A stretch of 43,518 nucleotides of DNA from Chitinophagales bacterium. Lineage in GTDB: Bacteria > Bacteroidota > Bacteroidia > Chitinophagales > CAIOSU01. The position numbers and the translations under genes are program-made. The stretch spans positions 1-43,518 of the forward strand of contig JBBDNB010000003.1 in the NCBI GenBank assembly GCA_040877935.1, read 5' to 3'. Below, one piece after another: positions 22,206 through 29,806 of the stretch (positions are counted from its first letter, which is position 1; each line of letters opens with the position of its first letter). The notes under the pieces are model-generated. The model ran no database searches and was not told the origin of the DNA. It worked only from the letters and a program-made list of their open reading frames with translations.

Positions 22206-23498
22206 TTACAAGTCGTTTATTGTTTCGATAGCATATAAAGGTAAATTTGTCAGCCAATCTTCCTGCCTGTATTTATTCATAGATGTTCTTACAACTGAGC
22301 CTGGTGTATATTTTTGTACATACGATTTCAGGCTTTTTGATTTTAGGTTTTCTTCGGCCTTTACCTCTATTGGGATGATTTCATTTTCATGCTGGACCAA
22401 AAAATCTATTTCGGCTTTAGCATTGGAAGCAACCCAATAATACAATTCGTGAGCTGTTATTAATTGCTGGCAGACATACTGTTCGGTTAATGCTCCTTTG
22501 TACTCTTTTAGAATCCTGTTTTTTTCCAGCAATATTTTTGAATTCAAATTTGCCATGGCATTCAGCAAACCAATATCTACCAAAAATAACTTAAAGGCAT
22601 CAAAATCAGCATAGGCATTAAGGGGCATGGCTGGCTGATTTACCCGACTAACTTTTAAAACTACCCCTGCGTTGACCAACCAATTTATGGCTGATTCAAA
22701 ATCCTTGACCCTGGAGCCTTTTTTTATCTGCCCATAAATGAATTTCTTGTTTTCTTTAGCAAGTTGTCCAATTAACGACTGCCAAACCAAACGGATTCTT
22801 GGCACAATTTCATAAGGAGCATGCTTTGCAAAATCATTTTCATAACCTAAAATTATTTTTTTTTGAATACTCCGCACTTCATCTAAATCCTTGTCATTTA
22901 TATAGCTCTGTACGGCCTCGGGCATGCCTCCAATGAAATAATACAACCTCAAGAGTTCTACCAGCTTATTGTGAAAGCTTTGTAAAACAGACCAATTTTT
23001 ATTTTTCAATTCCTTGAGCAGTTGAGCTTCATCGTTATTCTCCAAAAATTCAAAGAAACTCATTGGATACATTTCTAAAAAATCCACCTTTCCGACCGGA
23101 AATGAATTCTTATTCTGCAAGGAAACACCAAGTAAGGAACCTGCTGCTATGATGTAGTATTGAGGGGCTTGCTCATAAAAATATTTCAAAGCAGTCAATC
23201 CCTTTTCGGCCTCTTGCACCTCATCCAATATTATTAAGCTGTTATCGGGATCGATTTTCACATTGGTTTCAATTTCAAAAACCGCAATAATTCGTTCTAT
23301 ATTAAAATCAGTAGTAAAAACATCTTTTATTCTCTCACTGCTTTCAAAATTAAGATATACAACCTGATCAAATTCAGCATTACCAAATTCCTTTATAAGC
23401 CAAGTTTTACCAACTTGTCTTGCCCCCTGCAGAATCAGTGGTTTTCTGTTTTTCGAAACTTTCCACTTTTCTAATTTCTTTAAGACTGTTCTTTTCAT
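22206..23498 (-). CDS. AAA ATPase with C-terminal DUF4143
   Basis: The 430-residue product has an AAA_14 domain with Walker A GARQVGKT at 25-32, Walker B SLIILDEVQ at about 86-94 and a sensor-like IIAAGSLLG, followed by a helical linker and DUF4143, which ends with a PD-(D/E)XK-like half: LYYWVASNAKAEIDFLV and IIPIEVKAEEN. That nuclease-like core (E..D..ExK) is a usual feature of this family. These ATPases are abundant in Bacteroidota and archaea; their function is unknown and mobile or defence roles have been proposed. The upstream region carries three evenly spaced repeats that probably regulate it. Confidence 0.93.
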   Translation of the reverse strand: MKRTVLKKLEKWKVSKNRKPLILQGARQVGKTWLIKEFGNAEFDQVVYLNFESSERIKDVFTTDFNIERIIAVFEIETNVKIDPDNSLIILDEVQEAEKGLTALKYFYEQAPQYYIIAAGSLLGVSLQNKNSFPVGKVDFLEMYPMSFFEFLENNDEAQLLKELKNKNWSVLQSFHNKLVELLRLYYFIGGMPEAVQSYINDKDLDEVRSIQKKIILGYENDFAKHAPYEIVPRIRLVWQSLIGQLAKENKKFIYGQIKKGSRVKDFESAINWLVNAGVVLKVSRVNQPAMPLNAYADFDAFKLFLVDIGLLNAMANLNSKILLEKNRILKEYKGALTEQYVCQQLITAHELYYWVASNAKAEIDFLVQHENEIIPIEVKAEENLKSKSLKSYVQKYTPGSVVRTSMNKYRQEDWLTNLPLYAIETINDL

Positions 23499-23530
23499 AT
23501 ACCTTTAAACATTTTCTCAACAACAATAAT

Positions 23531-23616
23531 ACACTTTTAAGAACGAAAAAGTGTACAGTTTAACATTTTTAGGAACGAAAAAGTGTAGTAAAGCACATTT
23601 TTATGAACAAAAATGG
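23531..23616. promoter_or_regulatory. three operator-like repeats with 32-bp spacing upstream of the DUF4143 ATPase gene
   Basis: Copies begin at 23531 (ACACTTTTAAGAACG, then AAAAAGTGTA), 23563 (ACATTTTTAGGAACG, then AAAAAGTGTA) and 23595 (ACATTTTTATGAAC, then AAAAATGGA). Each is a dyad with an ACACTTTT-type left arm and an AAAAGTGT-type right arm around GAACG. The spacing is exactly 32 bp, about three helical turns, and the array lies 33-118 bp upstream of the ATPase start on the minus strand. The third copy is the most degenerate. The rest of 23617-23789 shows nothing further. Confidence 0.75.
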
Positions 23617-23789
23617 ATATGAGATGCGCAAAACATTTGAACACTTACGATAAATTTATTGGATAAACCATTGCATTTTTGCCGTTTTATTTTTTCCAAC
23701 CGATTATAGATCAACCTGGTACAAGAATATTTTGACACTGTGCAACTATAATTGAATGATCGCTATCTTATTAGTGTTCAATCAAAACC

Positions 23790-24761
23790 ATGCACATCGA
23801 AAATATTTTTACAAAAGCCTTTTTTAGTGCTTTGCTTTTTTCAATCACTTTCACAGCCTGTAAAAAGGACGATTTTAAAGGCGAACGCAATAATTTGGAC
23901 GAGCAGAACAATGAGTTTGCCCAAAGCAATCCGCTTGGAGCAGATGAGGCTTGCAACGGATACCCTAAGCTTTGCGAAAAAACATTTAGCAGCATTGTGC
24001 TGCCTGTAAGTTATAATTCATACAATTGCAGCCAATGTGGAGGCCCAAGCAATGCCGCTCAACAAATTTCTGTTACAGCACAATTACAAGCTGGTGTCAG
24101 GGGCTTAATGCTGAATGTTTATGAACAAGACAATCCGCAGTTCAATAATGACGAAGCATATCTAAGCCTGGTTTTAAAAGATTACCCTACAGCCACAGAA
24201 AAATGGCAGCTGATCTCAGTTTTAAAAGAAATCAAAAGTTTTATGCAAGAAAACAGCAATGAGGTTTTGGTGCTTTTTATTGATGGAGATGCCCCTGTGG
24301 ATTTATTGATAGATGCATTGGAAAAAACACAACTCACAGAATATTTATATACCCATACTGAAGGAAATAAATGGCCGGTTTTGGGCAGAATGGTTTATAA
24401 CAATGAGCGCTTGATCGTATTTAATACGCAGGAAACCGAAGGTCAAAAATGGAATCATTCTTTGGGAAATTACATATTGCAAAGTCAGCAAAACCACAGT
24501 ACTCCTGCTGACATTACTTGCTCGGTTGAATCGGGGGCGGAGCTAAAAACCTTCTACATGATGCATCATTACCTTGATATTGTTGTTGCGCAGAATGAAA
24601 TACCCTCCAATTATGAGCAGGTAAACTCCAGTTCCTTTCTTTTAGAGCGGCTTTTGGAATGTACCGATGTGCTCGAAAGCAACCCGAATTTTGTAGTACT
24701 CAAACAGGTACATTTTGGAACTTACGAGCAGGCCTTCAAAATTGTTAATGGTGTTCAATAA
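23790..24761 (+). CDS. lipoprotein with PI-PLC-like TIM-barrel fold, catalytic His lost
   Basis: The 323-residue product has a lipobox (FTAC, Cys24). The body follows PLC-like phosphodiesterases: CEKTFSSIVLPVSYNSYNC, ISVTAQLQAGVRGLMLNVYE, then EVLVLFIDGDAPVDLLIDAL, WPVLGRMVYNNERLIVFNTQ and WNHSLGNY. In active relatives the first motif is THNSY with a catalytic His; here residue 75 is Tyr (SYNSY). The later region where a second His is normally found also lacks one (LNVYEQD). The fold is probably retained and activity lost or altered, so binding of a phosphoester or glycan is an alternative role. It is convergent with the pseudouridine synthase gene, overlapping it by 7 bp. Confidence 0.75.
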   Translation: MHIENIFTKAFFSALLFSITFTACKKDDFKGERNNLDEQNNEFAQSNPLGADEACNGYPKLCEKTFSSIVLPVSYNSYNCSQCGGPSNAAQQISVTAQLQAGVRGLMLNVYEQDNPQFNNDEAYLSLVLKDYPTATEKWQLISVLKEIKSFMQENSNEVLVLFIDGDAPVDLLIDALEKTQLTEYLYTHTEGNKWPVLGRMVYNNERLIVFNTQETEGQKWNHSLGNYILQSQQNHSTPADITCSVESGAELKTFYMMHHYLDIVVAQNEIPSNYEQVNSSSFLLERLLECTDVLESNPNFVVLKQVHFGTYEQAFKIVNGVQ

Positions 24762-25444
24762 TCCTTTTTTAGCTCCAACCAAATGGGCAATTTTGGGGTG
24801 GGTGCTGTAATAGATATCTTTTCTTTTTTAATGGGGTGTACAAACTCAAGTTTCCTGGCATGCAAACAGATCGATTTGTCGGGATTGGCTTTGTTGTAAT
24901 CGTATTTTAAATCTCCTACAACAGGATTTCCGATGGCACTCAGTTGCGCCCTGATTTGATGTGAGCGTCCGGTATGTGGCTTTACTTCCAACCAACTTTT
25001 TTTGGAAATAACTTTAAGCAGTTTATAATCCAATACCGATTCCAATGCATTGTTTTTCTGCTTATTGAACGCATGGGTCCTTTTATTTTTTTCATTGCGC
25101 AATAAAAAATGCGTGAGCTGTCCTTCTGTTTCTCCTGGAATTCCCTTTACAATAGCCCAGTAGGTTTTATCTACCTCCCGTTTTTTAAAAAGTTCATTCA
25201 TGCGCGCCAGACCTTTGCTGGTTCTGGCAAAAAGCAAAACACCTGAAACAGGCCTGTCAAGCCGGTGGATGGTTCCCAGAAAAACATCTCCAGGTTTTTT
25301 GTATTTCTTTCTGATATATTCCTTAACCTGATCGGCTATGGATTCTGAAGTATCTCCATCATTGGGCTGCGACAATAATCCGGCAGGTTTGTTTACCGCA
25401 ATTAGATGATTGTCTTCGTAGAGCACCTCTATTTTTTTGTTCAT
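24755..25444 (-). CDS. RluA-family pseudouridine synthase
   Basis: The 229-residue product has the RluA catalytic signature HRLDRPVSGVLLFA (His60, catalytic Asp63) and the family end PHTGRSHQIRAQLSAIGNPV followed by GDLKYDYNK and LHARKLEFVHP. There is no N-terminal S4 domain, which fits the shorter RluA/RluC-like branch. It isomerises a uridine in rRNA or tRNA; the exact target cannot be named. It is on the minus strand, downstream of the PLP enzyme and the tandem elements in 25532-25826. Confidence 0.93.
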   Translation of the reverse strand: MNKKIEVLYEDNHLIAVNKPAGLLSQPNDGDTSESIADQVKEYIRKKYKKPGDVFLGTIHRLDRPVSGVLLFARTSKGLARMNELFKKREVDKTYWAIVKGIPGETEGQLTHFLLRNEKNKRTHAFNKQKNNALESVLDYKLLKVISKKSWLEVKPHTGRSHQIRAQLSAIGNPVVGDLKYDYNKANPDKSICLHARKLEFVHPIKKEKISITAPTPKLPIWLELKKDY

Positions 25445-25531
25445 TTGAAAATTGACTTTATTGGACTAATTTAAATCCCCTGAAATTTAAGGAGAATATA
25501 ACTTTGAGCGCTAAGTAATGCAAGAAAGATA

Positions 25532-25630
25532 CAAAAAAACAAGCCCCGACTCTATTAAAGTCGAGGCTTGATCATCATGAAAAATTGTTGTCGTCAGTAT
25601 TAAATACGCTTTAAGCTGAAAATTGTTGCA
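25532..25630 (-). terminator. terminator-type element, copy 1 of a duplicated unit
   Basis: Read on the minus strand: GCGTATTTAATACTGACGAC, then CAATTTTTCATGATGATCAAG, then a 12-bp stem (25540-25551 with 25559-25570, one mismatch) and a U-run at 25532-25539. The same order with high identity occurs at 25733-25826. Conservation outside the stem shows that this is a duplicated unit rather than just a hairpin. The remainder of 25445-25830 shows no gene. Confidence 0.6.
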
Positions 25631-25732
25631 AAAACTTTTACTAGAATTGAATTTTAGCATTTTTTAACCACAATCAATACATTATCAGCTTATTCCTTCA
25701 CGATTTTTCCGCTGCCCAATACAATAGGGGTT

Positions 25733-25826
25733 ACAAAAAAAGCCCTGATTTAGGAAACCAGGGCTTGTTCATCATGAAAAATTATTGTCGTCCCTATTTA
25801 ATACGCAGCGATCAAAAAAATGTTGC
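25733..25826 (-). terminator. terminator-type element, copy 2, just after the PLP enzyme gene
   Basis: Read on the minus strand: GCGTATTAAATAGGGACGAC, then AATTTTTCATGATGAACAAG, a stem AAGCCCTG...CAGGGCTT (25740-25747 with 25759-25766) and a U-run. It begins 5 bp past the stop of the S1P-lyase-like gene and should terminate that mRNA. Copy 1 lies about 200 bp further along. Both contain an ATGATGA that could start a very short peptide, but there is no evidence of translation. Confidence 0.65.
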
Positions 25827-25830
25827 GCGA

Positions 25831-27285
25831 TCAATCCAATTTATTCAGACCATCCAACATATTCAAGATTAAATCGTCCACATCGCCTTTGTTTGGCAGC
25901 GAACCCATCAAGCCATACATGGGAGCAGAACGCTTTGGCAGCCCTTTTCCGCCCGCTTTTTGCAGCATAGTTGTCAATTTGCTCATGGCATCTTCCGACA
26001 AAACTTTTGCTGCGCCTTTTGCAAATCCGGAAGCGGCCTTGGTCGCAATTTTATTCAAACTGAATTTTTTCGCTTTTGCCAATGCCTCTTTTAAATCTGC
26101 CAAAAATTCATCTACAATGGCCAAATTTCCTTGGGACAAGGTCAAGTGCAAGCTGCTTGGGTTTTGCTGCTTATCGATATACCAACCTTTAAATTGCAGC
26201 TCGTCTCCCAATTCTATCATATCAATATCATTAGAACCGATGGCCAGCAAGCTCATTTCAGGATTACTGATCACATAAATTCCATCCATAGCATCTACCG
26301 CTTTCTTTATTTTTTCGGCAGATTCCATCACTTCTTTTGCAATGCGCATATAGCCATCTTCTCCCAAATAGTTGACCACCGCCCATGCAGCAGCAATGGT
26401 ACCTCCCGGTCGTGTGCCGGCTATAGAAGGCGAGGCATAGATTCCGCCATTCCAACCGGAATAAACGAAATATTGGTTTTTCCTGATTTCGGAATTTCTA
26501 TACAAAACACAGGAAGCGCCCTTGGCCGTATAGCCGTATTTGTGCAAATCCATGGACATTGAAGTAACGCCATCTACACGAAAATCGAATTTTGGGATGG
26601 CATAGCCCAAACGCTCCACCCAAGGCAACATATAACCGCCCACACAGGCATCTACATGCATCAAAATATTGTGTTTTTTTGCTATGGCAGCCAATTCCTC
26701 TATCGGGTCGATCACGCCATGCGGATAAGAAGGGGCGGAACCTACAATTAATATGGTGTTTTTATTGATGGCCGCTTCCATTGCTTTCACATCAGCGCGC
26801 TTGTCTTTGCGCACGGGTATGTGGTTTATTTTAATTCCGAAATAATGCGCTGCTTTGTCAAATGCCGGGTGAATACTTTGCGCCACCACTATTTCGGGCT
26901 TTATATCAGGATTCTTGTTCAATGCATAATACTTGGCAGCTTTCACGGCACACAGAATACTCTCGGTCCCCCCTGAAGTCATGTTTCCCACCACATCCGA
27001 ATCACCATTCATCAAATCGGCCGACATGGCAACCACCTCGTTTTCAAAACGCATCAAGCTAGGAAATACCGTGGGGTTCAGCCCATTTTCATAATAGTAT
27101 TTCATAAATGCCTTTTGGGAAACCTTGCTCAGTTCATCGCCACCGTAAAATACCAGGCTAAAGGTCTTTCCATTGCGCCAATTGGCATCTGCATCGCCAG
27201 CATCGTCCAGCAGTTTGTAGATTTCATCCGGGTTTTTTCCGTTTTTGGGAAATAATAATTTTTGCTGGTTTTCTTCAGTTTTCAT
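25831..27285 (-). CDS. PLP-dependent sphingosine-1-phosphate-lyase-like enzyme
   Basis: The 484-residue product is a group II decarboxylase-fold enzyme. It has the cofactor loop NMTSGGTESILCAVKAA (102-118), DACVGGYMLPW (212-222) with the PLP-pairing Asp, and SMDLHKYGYTAKGASCVLYR with the internal-aldimine Lys249, followed by AGTRPGG. The HKYGY and GGYMLPW forms fit sphingosine-phosphate lyases better than glutamate decarboxylases. Some Bacteroidota make sphingolipids, so a role in long-chain-base breakdown is plausible. The C-terminal ~90 residues form an amphipathic helical extension (KIATKAASGFAKGAAKVL) not usual in the family; it could anchor to the membrane. An alternative is an amino-acid decarboxylase. 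Confidence 0.82.
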   Translation of the reverse strand: MKTEENQQKLLFPKNGKNPDEIYKLLDDAGDADANWRNGKTFSLVFYGGDELSKVSQKAFMKYYYENGLNPTVFPSLMRFENEVVAMSADLMNGDSDVVGNMTSGGTESILCAVKAAKYYALNKNPDIKPEIVVAQSIHPAFDKAAHYFGIKINHIPVRKDKRADVKAMEAAINKNTILIVGSAPSYPHGVIDPIEELAAIAKKHNILMHVDACVGGYMLPWVERLGYAIPKFDFRVDGVTSMSMDLHKYGYTAKGASCVLYRNSEIRKNQYFVYSGWNGGIYASPSIAGTRPGGTIAAAWAVVNYLGEDGYMRIAKEVMESAEKIKKAVDAMDGIYVISNPEMSLLAIGSNDIDMIELGDELQFKGWYIDKQQNPSSLHLTLSQGNLAIVDEFLADLKEALAKAKKFSLNKIATKAASGFAKGAAKVLSEDAMSKLTTMLQKAGGKGLPKRSAPMYGLMGSLPNKGDVDDLILNMLDGLNKLD

Positions 27286-27308
27286 AGGATCAGGTTCATT
27301 TTCATTAT

Positions 27309-28751
27309 TTACACAAAATATTTCTCGTAAAAGCGAAGGGCATTTTTAGTCATTATTTTCTCTACCAATTGCTTGGGCGAGTACCCATGCCAAAGTTCTT
27401 CATGTAATTTAGTCTCTTCCAAATAACTTATCAAATCTTCTTTAAGCTGAGGAAAACACTCTGAACTATAATAAGGGTCTAAATGCGAAATGGCTCCATC
27501 GTAATCGGAACCAATGGCAATAATATCCCATGCAGTTTTGGCATCACAGGCCGATACTATTTGGAAAATGCTGCGCCAAAGCAATTTCAGCATCAATTTC
27601 TGCTTGCGTTCTTCTGTTTTGGCTGTTTGTAATTTTTTGTGGAATTCGCCACCGCCCAATACGGTCTTGTCCAATATCATCCCGATAATTCCATCCGATT
27701 CGTGCACAATGCGCGCTTCTTCATCGCTCACATTGATGCTCCAATTTTGAAAATAGGAATTCTTTGCTTTTCGAGGCGTATCGTTTTTCCAGACAGAATT
27801 TTCCAACTCTTTGTACCCATTCACTCCCGTATGGCTACATATCAGTGGGATTTTATCATCGGGGTTTAGGTAATTGTAATTGCGCACAAAACCAAAATAT
27901 TCCCTGCGCGATGAAACGCTCATGTGCTTGGTATCGATATTGATGCGCGGCCCATTGTGCCTGGAAAGCAGTTCCCTGAAAAAATGCCGCCCCAACTCGG
28001 TCATGCCTTTGTTTACTCCTTTGCTCTGATTGACCAAGAGATCAGAAGTGCCTTTGAGACTCTTGGAATGCCCGCACAATTGATTCCAAAAATGGTGACA
28101 AACATTGATGGAAAAAGGTGGATATTCCCAGGACTTTACTTCCTTTACCCGCTTGCTCAATAGTTTTTTCAGTTCTTCGGTAGATTTAGCTTCCGATTCT
28201 TCCGTACCCACGCCAAAGGAATAGCCGCCCTCCATTGAAAGGATCACTGCAATTTTGTTGGGATCTTTTACAATTTTCTGTAGGTGCTTGTAATTTTTGG
28301 CAATTTCAAATGCATATTTGCCACAGGGGCTTTTGCCTTGCTGATCTACTATATATTTGTGCTCCCTTTTAAAGGAATCGTAATAATCGTATTTTTTGCT
28401 GAGCTGATGCTTGACATAATTGCGACTCGTGCCGCTTACATGCTCCATGATATCTAATTGATTTTTCTTGTTCAAAACCAATCCAGGGAGATTTCTAAAT
28501 TTCAGAAAGCCCTTTTCCAATGGGGTAATGGAGAGCATCACCACCCTTACGTTTCCCTTCATCAAGGCATCAAAATTGGACTGGGAATATTTGTAGAGCA
28601 TATCTGAACCCCTGCGGATATATCGCATCAGACGATTGTCTGAGTATTTGTGTTCTATTTTTTCCCAAAGATTTGCGGTAGGCTTAGGATGATCGCTTCC
28701 AAACGCCTTTAGATTTGGGTGGATATGGATGTCAACAAAAAATTCGTTCAT
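27309..28751 (-). CDS. amidohydrolase-fold protein related to M19 membrane dipeptidases
   Basis: The 480-residue product is a TIM-barrel metal hydrolase with DIHIHPNL at 8-15, ILSMEGGYSF, INVCHHFWNQLCGHS, NIDTKHMS, LICSHTGVNG and IAIGSDYDGAI. This order of His, Glu, His, Lys/His, His and Asp matches the two-metal site of the renal-dipeptidase (M19) family. It is longer than typical family members, with an insertion of charged helix before ILSMEGG. There is no signal peptide, so it is probably cytoplasmic and acts on a peptide or other amide. The gene lies 23 bp upstream of the S1P-lyase-like gene and is probably co-transcribed with it. Confidence 0.82.
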   Translation of the reverse strand: MNEFFVDIHIHPNLKAFGSDHPKPTANLWEKIEHKYSDNRLMRYIRRGSDMLYKYSQSNFDALMKGNVRVVMLSITPLEKGFLKFRNLPGLVLNKKNQLDIMEHVSGTSRNYVKHQLSKKYDYYDSFKREHKYIVDQQGKSPCGKYAFEIAKNYKHLQKIVKDPNKIAVILSMEGGYSFGVGTEESEAKSTEELKKLLSKRVKEVKSWEYPPFSINVCHHFWNQLCGHSKSLKGTSDLLVNQSKGVNKGMTELGRHFFRELLSRHNGPRINIDTKHMSVSSRREYFGFVRNYNYLNPDDKIPLICSHTGVNGYKELENSVWKNDTPRKAKNSYFQNWSINVSDEEARIVHESDGIIGMILDKTVLGGGEFHKKLQTAKTEERKQKLMLKLLWRSIFQIVSACDAKTAWDIIAIGSDYDGAISHLDPYYSSECFPQLKEDLISYLEETKLHEELWHGYSPKQLVEKIMTKNALRFYEKYFV

Positions 28752-28969
28752 CGAATAGTTAAAATGAGTTTATCAAATAGTGTTCATTAATAAAGACTCA
28801 TTTTAGGCGAAAAAGTTGCATAAAAAAACAGAAAAACCCCCGAAAAGTAATTTTTAACAAAAATTACCGTAATCTTTTAATAATGAGGGTTTTGAGGTGG
28901 TAAAAAATGAGGAAAGTAGAAAAATAAATTAAGGAAAGTATCTGTAAATTTCCTTTCTGTGAAGGTCAG

Positions 28970-29013
28970 GAAAAAATGTAGGGGCGCACGGCCGTGCGCC
29001 CCTACATTTTTTC
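28970..29013. repeat. 44-bp perfect palindrome with GTAGGGGCGCACGGCC core
   Basis: Each 22-bp arm comprises a G and A-run followed by TGTAGGGGCGCACGG (left) or its complement. The core TAGGGGCGCACGG/CCGTGCGCCCCTA is a dispersed repeat seen in unrelated bacteria. It lies in the 28752-29192 gap with no nearby stop codon to terminate. Other contents of that gap are the displaced valS 3' end at 29065-29115 and the antitoxin promoter region. Confidence 0.8.
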
Positions 29014-29064
29014 TTTAGCCATTAAATTTCAGCCAAAAGAAATAAGTTCTATTCGAACAAAGCT

Positions 29065-29115
29065 TTACAAATTCCCCAAACTCTCCTCTAGGGCCTTCAG
29101 CTTTGCCTCGCCATC
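29065..29115 (-). repeat. duplicated valS 3' end, distal copy
   Basis: These 51 bases match 29756-29806, the last codons and stop of valS, at 49 positions. The copy starts exactly at the base matching the valS stop codon (TTA on this strand). The two copies enclose the toxin-antitoxin pair, so the unit 29065-29755 is 691 bp. Confidence 0.9.
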
Positions 29116-29192
29116 CATCAGACAGTTTCTTTTTTTTCTTTGATAACAAGCATCCTATTTCGGTGAAATTTCTTTTTTTGTATCTTCAAGTT

Positions 29193-29411
29193 ATGGACAT
29201 CCAATCTTCAAAAATAGAACTGGCTAAGTTGATTCTTAATCTTGAAAACCCTGATATAATTAAAAAAATCAGCAATCTTTTGAAAAAAGAATCGAAACAA
29301 GAGCGAGTATCTCTTACACCCTATGAAAAAAAAGAGATTGAATTGGCTTTGAAAATGCTTGATCAAGGAGATAGAATTTCATATGAAGACTTTTTGAAAA
29401 AAGTTTCATGA
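29193..29411 (+). CDS. antitoxin of a ParE/RelE-type toxin-antitoxin pair
   Basis: The 72-residue product MDIQSSKIELAKLILNL... is a helix-rich, Lys/Glu-rich protein typical of small Bacteroidota antitoxins: an N-terminal helical region, LTPYEKKEIELALKMLDQ, and a SYEDFLKKVS end likely to wrap the toxin. The start at 29193 is chosen over an in-frame ATG at 29103, because the extra 30 residues would be encoded by the duplicated valS tail. It overlaps the toxin start by 4 bases. No DNA-binding fold is certain. Confidence 0.78.
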   Translation: MDIQSSKIELAKLILNLENPDIIKKISNLLKKESKQERVSLTPYEKKEIELALKMLDQGDRISYEDFLKKVS

Positions 29412-29731
29412 GTAAATACAAAGCATACTTATCTCCGGTTGCTGAATTCAAACTGGTCAAAATTCTAAATTATATTGAAGAAGAATTTGGGATAAATTCC
29501 AAAGCAAAGTTTTTGGCAACATTTACTAAAAATGTTCAAAAAATAGAATCAAATCCTAAATCTTGTCCGAAAACTGAGCTTGAAGGAATTTTCAAAAATG
29601 TAATAAGCAAACAGACTTCTTTCTATTACAGAATTCAAAATCTCGATATTGAGATAATTACTCTTACAGACAATCGCCAAGACCCAAAAAAGATTGCTAA
29701 AGAACTTGAAAAGTTAAGCTTTCGGAAATAA
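29408..29731 (+). CDS. ParE/RelE superfamily toxin
   Basis: The 107-residue product has the RelE/ParE topology: AEFKLVKILNYIEEEFG (helix pair), KNVQKIESNPKSCPKTE, NVISKQTSFYYRI and IEIITLTDNRQDPKKI, the last matching the C-terminal strand with Asp-Asn-Arg-Gln-Asp-Pro. Members cleave mRNA at the ribosome or poison gyrase; these cannot be told apart here. It directly follows and overlaps its antitoxin. The pair ends 24 bp before the valS stop codon. Confidence 0.88.
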   Translation: MSKYKAYLSPVAEFKLVKILNYIEEEFGINSKAKFLATFTKNVQKIESNPKSCPKTELEGIFKNVISKQTSFYYRIQNLDIEIITLTDNRQDPKKIAKELEKLSFRK

Positions 29732-29755
29732 AAGCTTGCTTCACTTAAGCAAATA

Positions 29756-29806
29756 TTACAAATTGCCCAAACTCTCCTCTAGGGCCTTCAACTTTGCCTC
29801 GCCATC
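29756..29806 (-). repeat. valS 3' end, proximal copy of the 51-bp duplication
   Basis: This is the functional end of valS. Only two bases differ from 29065-29115 (29765 and 29791 relative to the distal copy). The small divergence suggests a fairly recent insertion or purifying selection on this copy. Confidence 0.9.

Noticed and set aside
29103-29192. N-terminal 30-residue extension of the antitoxin
   Set aside because: It would be encoded by the duplicated valS tail and low-complexity Phe-rich sequence; the ATG at 29193 is more credible.
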